Origin: Drechslerella dactyloides
Lineage: Eukaryota > Ascomycota > Orbiliomycetes > Orbiliales > Orbiliaceae
Reading direction: 5' to 3'
Assembly (NCBI GenBank): GCA_020064725.1
Contig: JAGTWJ010000003.1
Span: forward strand, 682,001-746,000
Length of the DNA: 64,000 nt
Made by a program: the position numbers and the translations under genes. This document shows, piece after piece, positions 45,613-56,284 of the stretch. Under the pieces are notes generated by a model. The model was not told where the DNA came from. It ran no database searches and saw nothing but the letters and a program-made list of their open reading frames with translations. How positions within the stretch are numbered: the first letter of the stretch is position 1; each line of letters opens with the position of its first letter.

Positions 45613-47091
45613 CTACGCCAGCGGGTTGCCCATATTCTGGACGATAGCAACCAGCAGCTTGCGGTAGTCCCCGCTGGTCTCCTTGCGTACCGCATCCTCG
45701 AGCGAGCGTTGGTACGTATCGTGGTACGCGCGCTTGACGTTCTCAAAGTGCGGCTTGTTCCAGTGGAACTTTACGAGGCGGTGAATCAGCAGGCTGTCGC
45801 GGGTGCCCATGCCGGCCATGGCGTCTTCGAGCAGCATTGCGTCGCGGAGAGCCTTGTCGGTGCCGCCGCGGACGGCGTACAGCAGCGACTGCTGCATGTG
45901 ACCGCTGAACTTCTACGGTTTTTCAAAGGCTACTGTTAACGATGGTTACGGAGGGGTAGTATGAGGTGGTGGGGGTTGGTTGGTTCAATGAGGACGGACG
46001 ATACGTACGTCGGAACTTACCTTCTCGATCATGTTGTCTAGGCGGCGGTGATACATCCGCTCGTAGCTGTGCGCGATGGCGCCGAGCTGGGCGTCGTTGC
46101 GCGAGAGGATGGTGCTGTAGACGGATTCCTGGTGGGTGCCGCCGAGGATGCCGCCGACGCCCGCGCCGCCGACACCTTCCATTGCCAGGTGGATGTTGTA
46201 GACGTCCTTCTCGATCTGGCCCATGTCGACGGGGGCGTTGTCTGGCGCGCGGCGGTTCTGCAGGGCGAAGGCGAACATGTTTTCGGTCTTCATGGACAGG
46301 TCGCCGCGGACGTCGGCCTCGAGGTCGCGGGAGAAGGTGTGTTTGTAGGCCTTCTTGATGGCGTCGAGGTCCGGCGGGGAGCGGCAGAGGAGGACGTCGT
46401 CGAGGACGGTCTCGGTTGTGCCGGGCCGGTGGATGGCGGCGTGGACGGCGTGGACTTCCTCGAGGAGCGGGCCGCGGGCGAGGGCGAGGAGGGTGTCCTG
46501 GAAGTTGCCGCTGGTTTCCTTCTTGAGGTCGGTGAGCAGGTCGCGGTTGTAGCGCTGCTGGAAGGCGCGGGCGACGCTGTGGATGGCGTAGGAGGAGTTG
46601 AGGGCGGACATGACGCGGATGAGCTCGGCTTGGTTGGTGCCGAAGCCCTTCATGGCGGAGCGCAGGGCGTCGGCATCGCGGGTGAGGCGCTGGTCGTGGG
46701 CGTTGAACTGGAGGGGGTCCTCGAAGCCCGGGGAGGGCGCGGCGGGGATCGGGTACTGCTGCGGGTAGGCGCCGGGGGGCTGCTGGGGGAGATATTGCGG
46801 GTTGGCGGCCCCGGGGTGCGGGAGCGGGGCGCCGTAGGGCTGCTGGGGCGGCGGCTGCTGGCCGTACTGGCCTGGAGGAGGGGGGTATGCGCCGGGGCCC
46901 GGGGGGTACTGCGGGTAGCCGGGCTGCTGCGGGCCCGGGGGCGGGTAGTAGCCGCCGGGCTGCTGGAAGCCCTGCGGAGGCGGCGGCTGGGAGGGCCCGG
47001 CGGGGGGGTACTGCTGGAAGCCGCCGGGCTGCTGGTAGTTGTTGTAGCCCGCGGGGGGCGGCGGGGCGCCGTACGGCTGTTGATACGCCAT
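45613..47091 (-). CDS. Annexin with Pro/Gln/Tyr-rich N-terminal head
   Basis: Annexins bind acidic phospholipid membranes in a calcium-dependent way. Two exons (47091-46021, 45912-45613; 108-bp intron) give 456 aa. Residues 1-125 are a low-complexity head built of PPPGQ/YPPG/QQPGG units, as in fungal annexins and in ALIX/ALG-2-binding proteins. Four annexin repeats follow (about 133-205, 207-280, 290-375, 380-455). Type II calcium loops are seen in repeat 1 (KGFGT) and repeat 4 (AGMGT). Repeat 3 has a Gly-rich stretch (EGVGGAGVGGILGG) in place of the usual GxGT loop, and repeat 2 has HRPGT. The frame extends upstream of the ATG only to a TTG, so 47091 is the start. Divergent from the ABC-F gene. 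Confidence 0.94.
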
Positions 47092-48239
47092 GCCGACGGA
47101 GGGGGAGCTGTAAGGAGAGATCCGGAGGGGTATTCTGGTCTGCAAAACGTGTCAGCATGCGATTCAATGGGGCGGGGCGAGCTGATGAGGGTATCGGACA
47201 GGGTGGTGAACTGACGTCAGCGGTGGATGTCTGTTGTTGTCGCGATGTGGTGCCAGTGACGTCTCGATAACAGACGTCCTGATAACAGAAGACGGAAGAA
47301 CGAACGACGTTAAGAGTCCGAGAAGATCCTAAGAGAGCGTCTCGAGATAGCTATATACTATCCCACTATCGGCCGGTCCGACAGCGCTATCGTCGACGGC
47401 GATGTCAAGATCGATCGGAGGCAGCGACGATGTGGCAGAAGGTGGACGGCGGGTGGTTCGAGTTGGAAGGCCAAGGCTGTTGGAGCTGCTCGACTTCGGC
47501 TGCGCGCCCCCGGCTCAGCAGCCCGCTTTTATACCGCGTCCATTGCGGCACAAGTCGCCTCTGCCGGCCGGCGCCTTCTCTCGATGCTCTATTGTGTACG
47601 GCTTCACGTGAAGCTGTTCATGATGCGGGTGCAGGAGGACGACGTCATGGGGCGGCGGGCTATGCTGCGTGATCCTCGTGGCGGCAAAACGCCTTGGAGG
47701 GCACATCGGCATTCCATGACGAGCAGTGCTAGTGCTATCTTGGATTGGCTGCTCTACGGATTACATTATAACGTTACCAACTTACTATCCGGCCAATGAA
47801 CAGGGGTGTCTAAATTATGATAGATGATGACCGCGGCTACCTGTCAATTAATGTCGACTCCCGCGGAGTTACACAGAGGTTTATATACCGCGGAACTCAG
47901 AATGAATCATCGCTTGGCGCTATCGCCGGCCGCAGATATAAATGCCATCAACAATCAATATCCGATGACAGCCCTACAGTGGGACCATCCTCATAACAAG
48001 TTAAGAGTAGCACCGTCTATAGCGCATTGGTAGGCGCCCAGCCAGCTATCATTCTTATCCCCCGCGCGTCTTCCGTATAAGTCGAATCGAGCTGCCGGGG
48101 TTACAAGATCCTGCTTAGTCATCGCCAACGTCCTGCAACAAAAACAACACTTATCGACATCCCATTACATTTGGCTCATATATATCATATCGTCGACCAG
48201 ACTTGATTCCGTACCGATCAATCTTCACAATCTGCTAGC
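47092..48239. promoter_or_regulatory. Shared divergent promoter region annexin / ABC-F
   Basis: 1.15 kb separate the two divergent start codons. Short GC-rich blocks alternate with TATA-rich ones (for example near 48178-48190, just before the ABC-F start). Open frames inside are short. Regulatory role inferred from position. Confidence 0.5.
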
Positions 48240-50567
48240 ATGCCGCGAGATAAAGCTACCGCGAAGGGAAAGGCACCCGCAAAGGCCGCTTCCGCCGTCG
48301 AGCCCGGCCGCATCATCGTCACCGCCCAGCAGAGCCGCTTCCACGTCGACGCGGACCTCAGCGCCGCCAGCCGCGAAATCGACATCAAGGACCTCTCCAT
48401 ATCCATTTCCTCGCGCGACCTGCTGCAGAACGCCCACCTGCGGCTGCTCGAAGGTAATCGCTACGTGCTTCTCGGCAGAAATGGGACCGGTATGTGTCAT
48501 CTATACTCGTAAACCGGTAATCGTGGCGTAGATATATAGAGATACCGAGCGAGCCATCGGAAAGGAGAGGCCATGCTGATATATATCGATCCTGCAGGAA
48601 AGTCGACCCTCCTCAAGTGCATTGCTGAGCAGCGCATCCCCGGCCTGCCGCTCGACCTCCGCTGCCTGCTCCTCAGCCAGACCTCCCAGTCCCACAACGA
48701 GAACCCGGACACCACAACGCTAGACTACGTCCTCCGCAGCGATGCCCGGCGCGAACAGGCCCTGCGCGACGTCGCCTTCCTGTCCAAGGCCCTCGATGAC
48801 ACGACGACGCCCTTCGCCGCAGTCCACGCCTACCGCACGCTCAACCACGCCCGTCTCGAGCGCGAACTCGCCCGCGCGAAACTCATCGCCGACAGACGCT
48901 CCGGCGCCCGCGGCTGGGACGCCCGCAAGGCGCTGAACAAGATGGAAGAAGAAGTCCTCGCCTCGCAGGTATCCCTCGCCGCCATCTCCGACGAGACCGC
49001 CCTCCCCGCCTCGACGATCGAGGAGGAGACACGCCTCGCCGTGACGCTCCTCGACGAGCTGCAATCCTACCTCGACGCCACCGCCGCCTCGCAGTCCGCT
49101 GTCCGTGCGCGCGGGATCCTCCGCGGCCTGCGCTTCACCGACGACCGCATCGACGGCCTCTTCTCCGCGCTCAGCGGCGGCTGGCGTACCCGCGCGCTGC
49201 TCGCCGCCGCGCTCTTTCAGAAGACGGATGTTCTCATGCTCGACGAACCAACGAACTATCTTGACCTCCCCTCGATAATCTGGCTGGAGCACTACCTGTC
49301 CGACGCGCTCGACCCCGCCACTACCCTCGTCGTCGTGACGCACGACCGTGCCTTCGCCGACCACGTTGGCAGCGACCTTCTAGTTTTACGCGAGCAGAAA
49401 CTCGAGCCGTTCGAGGGCACCCAGACCGCCTGGGAAGTCGAGCGGTGGAAACAGATCCGCCGCATGACACGGATGAAGGAAGCCCAGGACAAAAAAGTAG
49501 CGCACATGGAAAAGACGATAGAAGGCAACGCGGCCGCCGCCCGGCGCTCCGGCGACGACAAGAAACTCAAACAGGCGGCCTCCCGCCGGAAGAAACTCGA
49601 GGAACGCACGGGTCTCGAAGTCGGCTTGAAGGGTGGGCGGTTCAAGCTCAACCGCGACCTGGGCGGTTACCACCTTACCGCGCGTGCCGAAATCGAGATA
49701 CCAACGATGGATAAGACCGCCGTCGTAAAATTCCCGCTCGAACCGCCGGATCTACGATTCCCGGGCTCGCTTGTCGCGCTGGAGAACGTATCCTACCGGT
49801 ACCCCGGCAGTCGAACCGACGCGCTCACCGGCGTGAATCTAACAATCCACCCAGGTGCCCGCGTGGGCCTCTGCGGCCTGAACGGGTCGGGCAAATCGAC
49901 GGTTGTAAAACTTGCAATCGGCGAAATGAAACCGACGACCGGCACCGTAACACCGCACCCGCGGCTCAAGGTCGCGTACTTTTCCCAGCACGTCGTCGAG
50001 GAACTCGAGGCGCTCTCCCTCGCGGATAAGGAATTGACAGCACTACGGTACCTCATGTCGCAGGCGCCCGAGCTGTCGGAGCAGGAGGCCCGCGGCGTGC
50101 TCGGCGGGTTAGGGCTGCAGGGTCGGATCACGAGCGATGTACCGCTCGGTTCACTCAGCGGCGGTCAGCGCAGCCGCGTGGCGATGGCGTGTCTGCTGTA
50201 TACGCCGCCGCATCTGTTGATATTGGACGAGGTTACGACGCATCTTGACGGCGACACGATTGTGAGTTTGGTCGATACGTTGAAGGAGTTTCGTGGCGCC
50301 GTGCTGGTCGTCACGCACGACCGGTTCTTCATGCGGTGCGTTGTTGAGGGGGAGAGCGCGCATGATGATGGCGGCGGCGAGGATAGTGACGACGAGGAGG
50401 TGGACGGGCGGAGGGGGGATGCGGCGGGGTATACCGCGCCGAAGGGGCAGGTGTATCGGGTCAGCAAGGGTGTGGTCACGGTTATGGAGCGCGGGATGGC
50501 GCAGTATGAGGAGATTGCCGAGCGAAGCAGCAAGAAGCTGCTGGAGTTCAATTTGGGTGGCAGCTAA
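48240..50567 (+). CDS. ABC-F family ATPase (translation-associated, two ABC domains, no membrane segments)
   Basis: ABC-F proteins act at ribosomes rather than as transporters. Two exons (48240-48489, 48598-50567; 108-bp intron) give 739 aa. The intron splits the first Walker A motif (GRNGTG/KST, about 79-87). Domain 1 continues with signature ALSGGWRTR, Walker B LMLDEPTNYLD and H-loop VVTHDR. A charged coiled linker (about 400-480, WKQIRRMTRMKEAQ...) follows. Domain 2 has GLNGSGKST, LSGGQRSRV, Walker B LLILDEVTTHLD (Val in place of the usual Pro of DEPT) and LVVTHDRFF. A Lys/Ala-rich head and an acidic Asp/Glu-Gly stretch near the C-terminus are low-complexity. It resembles the Uup/GCN20-type group; the exact fungal subfamily was not assigned. 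Convergent with MYG1. Confidence 0.92.
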
Positions 50568-50951
50568 CCAGTAACTAATTAACTACTAAATAACTAACTA
50601 ACTAAGACAGTAATGAACGAGCGTAGATAAGCAAGCATGCGGTTCGTTTTTCGTGGGTATATTATGCAGTTATACATAATGATGGTGCGATCGCGGCACC
50701 GGTACATGCATGCTGACTGACTCCATGCATGCACCATGACTCCATCCCAGCGCTAGCTGGGAAACCCGGTGTCTAGTGTATATAGCTTCGATGCGAAGCT
50801 GACTGGCTCGGATTCAGCCACCAGTAGACTCGGACGAGGTCAACCATACGTTTGTATGGTGGGTAAAGTCTGGTCTCCCAGACTGTGTAAATATACCCGT
50901 CGGTATATGTAAAAAAATCCGAAAAACACACTGATACGGCAGCCGACTCGA
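50568..50951. terminator. Convergent 3' region of ABC-F and MYG1
   Basis: 384 bp between two stop codons. A CTAA-type tandem (ACTAACTAACTAA, about 50590-50605) follows the ABC-F stop. Polyadenylation of both genes must fall here; exact sites are not visible. Confidence 0.4.
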
Positions 50952-52238
50952 TCACTCTGCGACGGCGCGCTTGGCCATCTCGAGCGCTCCTTCGTACGTC
51001 TTGTTCCCACCGATAAACCCGCTGGCATGCACGAACACGCACCCTTCAATCCCCGTCAACCCGCTGAGGTCCTCGTCGCGCACGCCGCGCCACTTCTCAG
51101 GCAACCCCTTGCGGTTTTCAAAGCTGTCCTTGGAAACAGGGACGGCCTGGATGCGCCACCCTTTGCCATCGCTGTACAGCGCGTAGAGGATCTGGCCGGC
51201 GACGCCCAACTCTTCTTCGACGGCGAAAAGGTGTTCCTTCCACGGACACGAGACGCCGAGGTTGACAATTTTCCCGCTGTCGTGGATCTCGCCACGCTGT
51301 TTGACGGCCTCGACTACGATTTCGCGGGCCGGCAGCCAGCCCTTCGCGTAGTAGTCCAATTTATCGACGAAGACGTCGCCCATGAGCTTTGACGCTTTCT
51401 CAAACTGGCTGTTGGACAGTTCATCCGTAATCGGCACGTTCCACCGCGGGTTCAGTCCCGCAACGAGACTCGGCAGCGTGATGCCCTTTTCGGAAAAGGC
51501 GGGTTTGCCAGCGGAGGATGGGAACGCGGAGATGCCGTTGTCGTTGGCATCGATCGCCTCGATGAACTCGTTGTACAGACGCTGGTAGAGTATCTCGACG
51601 GCTTCAGCGTCTTCTTCAACGCCCATGTGCGCGGCGATGATTTCCTTGCCGAAATGCTTGTAGATTAGCCCCGCGGATGAGAGTTTTGTCGCGTGGGAAG
51701 GAGAGAAGGTTTCGCTGAAGGTGCGCTGGTGGTGGTCGAAGTGCTTGGTGCCGTCGTAGACGCCCGTGACGTCGACGATGATGTCGCAGGCTTCGAGGGT
51801 TGGCGGGTCGCGGGAGCGGACGACGGGGCTGTTTTTGTAGGCTGGCGTCAGGCGGAGGAGGTAGACTGCCAGCGCTTCGTCGGCCTATATGCAGTACATT
51901 AGCGAGTGTATATGCAAGGGGTAGGCACGCGATCGTACGTGGAAGGCACCGCTATGGAGTCCGTTAGCATACTATCGGTGGTACGGTGATATGAATGTAG
52001 GGAAGACGTACTTGTGGGTTCCAATGGTCTTGGGGTCTGTTTTGGCCCTCTTGGATACAGGGCTGGCGATCTGGTCGGCGACGGTCTTTGCGGTCTCCAT
52101 TGCGGCTGTGGAATATGGGCGATAGCGTCGGTAGATGGGTACGCGTCGTGTGGACGGTAGGAAGATGGTCGCGAGCGGTCTGGTGGTTGGAGGTTTGGAT
52201 AGTGCTCTGGTGGTGAGCTGGAAAAGGCGGGGTGTCAT
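50952..52238 (-). CDS. MYG1: MYG1 family metal-dependent exonuclease (UPF0160, DHH-like)
   Basis: MYG1 proteins are DHH-type phosphoesterases; the mammalian protein is a 3'-5' RNA exonuclease found in mitochondria and nucleus. Three exons (52238-52012, 51951-51939, 51884-50952) give 390 aa. The middle exon is only 13 bp and restores the invariant THNGAFHADEA motif (residues about 74-84) across two introns of 60 and 54 bp. Further signatures are DIIVDVTGVYD, KHFDHHQ (128-133), LSSAGLIYKHFG, MGVEEDAEA, FEKASKLMG and the C-terminal VFVHASGFIGGN. Residues 1-50 are Arg/Ser/Thr-rich without acidic residues and read as a mitochondrial presequence. A second in-frame ATG (METAKTVADQ) is followed by the basic patch SKRAK, a possible nuclear form. 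The frame extends upstream of 52238 only to a TTG. Confidence 0.93.
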
Positions 52239-53075
52239 GGGAGGAGGGGCCAATGACGGTGGAGACAAATGTCATGGAGAATTCGGGCACGTTTTCAAAT
52301 TGCGGGGCAGCCACATTTGTGTTTCCGGCAAGCAGTTACGCCACCCACAGCAACAACACCTACGAGATGAGTTTACATTCCTACGATGAGTGGCGGAAGT
52401 GCACGATAGAGGCGACTGCACACTTATGCAGAAGCTCATAAGCTAACAGCCGCTGGTTTATGTAAATAAATGCTCTGTTAATTCGATATACACACAACCA
52501 TAGATAAATAAACCTCATAATTCCTGCCTGGAAAGATCTTGCGAAGCTTGCAGGCTCTTGTCTCGTAAATTAGACTGCCAGTCCTAGGGTCGGTGAAGCT
52601 CTTAGAGCCGGACCGCCGGAAGCATGAACGTGGCATGCTTCATATACAATCGGGAATTGGGTACTTGTCGTCAGCATGGGCGAGAAACCCGAACAAAAAG
52701 CAGCGCTTTATCCTCCGGCGCACCACAGAAAGTACCACAACAGTCTCATAACACCAGAGCCGGTAACAGCTCTCTAATCAGATCGTCTAGATCTGCCATA
52801 CGGAGCCCGAAGCCCATTCGGTACGCTTGTCGTTCAATGGCTGGCTTGCGACAAAAGCAGGAGGCATGTGATGCATTATTGTGATATCATGCTAACCGAG
52901 CCTAGGTATCCTACGCTTAAGAGTCGGGATCCTCATGGTTTTTGAGTGAACGTACGGAATAGTTCCGAGGGCATCATGTTCTGCTATCCAGGCGCTAGTT
53001 GTGAAGGTGCGAACTCAAGGCTTTTAAAACCTGTCTTCAAAGCATGTGGCATTCATCGACGCAGATTTGATGTTG
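52239..53075. other. Spacer, MYG1 promoter and AT-rich sequence
   Basis: The MYG1 promoter lies next to 52238. The rest has unremarkable composition; the 86-codon frame at 52624-52884 is not convincing. Confidence 0.45.
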
Positions 53076-53500
53076 TTATTCCACTTTGAGCTCTTCAGTA
53101 AGAGATTTGTCCTGTTGCAAGGACAAATAGTAGTCTTCAGAGACTAGGCATGTTTTCTTGCGGTACACTTTAACAAAGCAAGTGTTATACCACTTGGTTA
53201 AGCCATCGGATACCTCAAACACTTTGATCGCTGTCGACGTGTTCGGGACTCTTCTGAGGTAAGTCCTCGATTGACATTGACCAAAAAAAGTACTCAATGG
53301 CAGCGAGAAGGCGATCAAGCTTCTCTTTATTGTTGAAGACCGAGTTTACGCATTCCACTGTAGCCCACCTGTATGAAATCTTGTATAATGCGAACCATAG
53401 ATCCGATAGATATACCGCCAGTGTACAATCTTCTCGGAGTCGGCCACGATGTTGTGGACATACATGCGGGTTTTCCGTCGTCCCAGATAGCGTTTGTAGG
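53076..53500 (-). pseudogene. Broken downstream copy of the gene at 53554-54201
   Basis: The minus strand here resembles the neighbouring copy: NTSTAIKVFEVSDGLTKWYNTCFVKVYRKKTC matches a nearly identical segment there (landmarks TAIKxFEVSDG and KWYNTCF), and the preceding EKLDRLLAAIEYFF matches EKLGPFMPAADFF. The two parts lie in different frames here, shifted at a run of seven T, so this copy is frameshifted. Function unknown; the family is not recognised. Confidence 0.5.
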
Positions 53501-53553
53501 TATGCGGTGAAATCATGCTGAAATTGTCGATTCCACGTTGTTATGGCGTATGA

Positions 53554-54201
53554 CTAAGCTGAGAGGCTTTCCATTTCGCCGGTCCGGCATATTTTAATGT
53601 TCAGGTTCAAGGATTGAGGGCGCTCTTCGGAAACATGACAAGTTCCTCGTGGGTAGACTTTCATAAAACAGGTGTTGTACCATTTAGTTGGGCCATCCGA
53701 GACCTCGAACGCTTTGATTGCAGTTGATGCATGTGTTTGGGACTCTTCTGAGATAGTTTCTGAGTTATGCTATTTGAAAAAGTCGGCAGCCGGCATGAAG
53801 GGACCGAGCTTCTCGCTGCTGAGACCGTATTCGCACATTTGGCCGGGTGTATGCTTGCGAAGAATAGTATGTCTTTGACATGGGTTTTGCAAACACTGTT
53901 TCCATATATATTCCGGGGAATGCATATCATTTCCGGGATATAGAACGTGTAATTTTCGAGAGTATGGGTTGGTGATACGTAGCTTTTCCCCGAACTCATA
54001 CGACCCCTCAGTGACAAGCTCGAGTATGTTTTCCTCGTCCAAGGAGTGAAATCCCTTGCTCCTGTAAATCTCATGGAGCCTCTGGATCTTGAAGATATCT
54101 GGTGGCGTTTGTATGAGGTTTATAGCCGAAGTTGTCGGCCATATTGGATCAAGATTAGCTATACCAAGGATAATGAACTTTCCCAGGACGGCGTCTGGCA
54201 C
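53554..54201 (-). pseudogene. Unknown gene fragment with an in-frame stop
   Basis: From a likely 3' splice site (TTTCAG before 54201) the frame encodes an uncharacterised protein segment with FHSLDEENILELV, LYPGNDMHSPEYIW and cysteine-containing CLQNPCQRHTIL. It meets a TAG at 53770-53772 and then continues in the same frame as ISEESQTHASTAIKAFEVSDG to TAG at 53554. The downstream part is conserved in the copy at 53076-53500, so it was probably coding, and the first TAG (from CAG?) is a break. Upstream coding (for example SIDADISELFEEMA near 54245-54300) may belong to the same gene. Not recognised as any family. Confidence 0.5.
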
Positions 54202-55240
54202 CTGAAATCAGTATTGCCTCACCAGCCAAACTTCCATTGTATCATCGATGCGCCATCTCCTCGAATAATTCAGATATGTCTGCATCAATCGAGCCGAAAG
54301 TGAGTCTTACACCAACATCATTCTACTAGGCGGATGATGAAATTGGGCCAATTCCCAGTCGCCCTCTGCCCAAATTTCTAGTTAATGCCAAAAAAAACTT
54401 GCCTCGAGTTGACAATCATAGTTTTTAATGGATTCAATTCTTGCAGGTAATAGGTGGCAGATTACCGCATAGCTGAGGCCGCTGTGATCATTTTGCCGTG
54501 CTGCGAGTATAATCCAATGTATGGTCATGGAACCCTAGATTGTTGTAGTCGCCATATGATCTGAGCGTGGCGTTGAAAGAATGCATGGAAGATGCCAGGA
54601 ATCTCATTATCGGGGAAGCGTGTTGATTAAACGTTTTCCATCGAGGCTCTCCTTTTCAGGAGGCGCTGATTCATCCAAGGGCGAAGGAGGTGACGACTGA
54701 GTCATCTGTTTGGGGCCCGTAGGATCATAGAAGAGAGTCGCTTTTAATGGTTGCCAAGTAAGTAACCAGGCCATTATGAATGTTGATCAGGCTACCCTTA
54801 CATGGTCCAAGGTCTTCCTTGGTGAGATCCTGAGAAAGGATACCTCTATGGCAATATGGCGAACTTCGCGGCAAGATTGTAAAGCTTGCTTTCATGTGGG
54901 TGGGGCTTATAAGGCGAGTCCGTGCCTGATGTTTTTGAAATGGTGTTCTTCGGAGCCAGCAGTTTGATAAAAGTCAATAGCGTGTAGACTTGCATTCTTG
55001 GACAGTTGGTGTCGTCTTGAACATGTGAGGGTGGCTGATTTCGTTAGTAAACCGCCCTCATATGTGAGATTCTCTCCTGGTGTGGGCTCTGTCGGCATTA
55101 GACTGTGCGCCAGCCGGCATATCGAGCCAAGGCCACATGGCGCTCGATCCAAGGGAAGTCCTGGTATCTCCCCTGCTGTCATACCAAGTGTTGAGCTAAA
55201 TTATCGTGATTTTCATGGTTTTAATCTGGCCTCTCGTTTC

Positions 55241-55279
<39 letters not shown>

Positions 55280-55684
55280 AAATGGTCTCTGCGACATGGT
55301 GGGCCCATTGGCCAGATGGTGCTAGTGACACTAAGCAATTGTCCGAAGAGCTCGGGTTATGTTCAGAGTAGACATCTTCATCTCGCGTTTCTGATGACGA
55401 CGCTACATCTTGCCAGACTGTAGATGGCAGGGAGACCTGGGAGCGGGAGTCGGGGCCAGGGGGAGTCTCATCGCAACGGAGTCGATCTCTGCTGAGCTGG
55501 GTCTGGCTTAGAGTAGTGCGAGGCTAGCCTAGAGTACAGTTAGGATCTGAAGTGCTTGAGGATATCAATGCTGCGAGCGACGGAGCACGAAAACTTACTG
55601 TAGAAGGATTCGATAGTAGCGCTCCGAGATCGCGCGTACAGTTCGCCCGTGATATAGTGCTGGAGGTGATTTATATACGGCTGG
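54202..55684. other. AT-rich spacer with microsatellite
   Basis: Possible upstream exon remnants of the fragment at 53554-54201 lie near 54240-54310. Otherwise short overlapping frames (54776-54967 plus, 54907-55182 minus, 54998-55423 plus) match nothing. The AT microsatellite is inside. Confidence 0.4.
55244..55279 (+). repeat. (AT)n microsatellite
   Basis: About 18 uninterrupted AT units. Confidence 0.95.
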
Positions 55685-56284
55685 TCAGGATAGATATCGG
55701 TTGACTGTTTTGCGCTTCTTGGTGATAACCGGGACTCCTTCTGCCTTTAAGTTATGAGCATTGAACATGATATAGCACTTTTCTGGGCGCGGCTCCATGT
55801 ATGAAGTGTCCATGGTATCAATGCCTACCAGCGTATTACACGCCGATTCCTCAGATATCATGAAATGGCGCCCAATCACGCAAGTCCCCTGCGCGAAGGT
55901 TCTATATAACACGTACCCTAGAACCATATCTCTGGCGGGTTGTACATACATGCAAATCTTCAAACCTCTTCAAAGAATATTGGCCATTCTGTGGTTTGCG
56001 ACGCCGCAAGTTATCGTAACATTGATGCATGATATTGTAATTCTGCTAGTTTTTCAAGGCCAGCTCAGCCTCAGCTTCACCGCGAGGCATCCGCATATCC
56101 GGATTGGCGTGTGGAAGTTGACTTCATCGTACCAGTTTTTGGCATGGGATCCCCGATCAACACACCTCTGGGAAACTCGAGGGCTCGTTGTTTGGAAGGT
56201 TATCGGCGTTTTTCTGCAAGTAACATCGCGGAAACCCCATTCTGTATCGTCAGGTTCTCCGTAGGCTATGGAGTTCATTTCCAT
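55685..56284 (-). other. Two small open frames, possibly exons of one unknown gene
   Basis: The upstream frame starts at ATG 56284 and runs 76 codons (landmarks DDTEWGFRDVTCRKT, NWYDEVNFHTP). The downstream frame, best start ATG at 55951, runs 88 residues (landmarks QGTCVIGRHFMISEES, PEKCYIMFNAHNL). Both have balanced, Cys-containing composition. A splice between them was not resolved, and no family is recognised. They could be decayed sequence. Confidence 0.25.
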
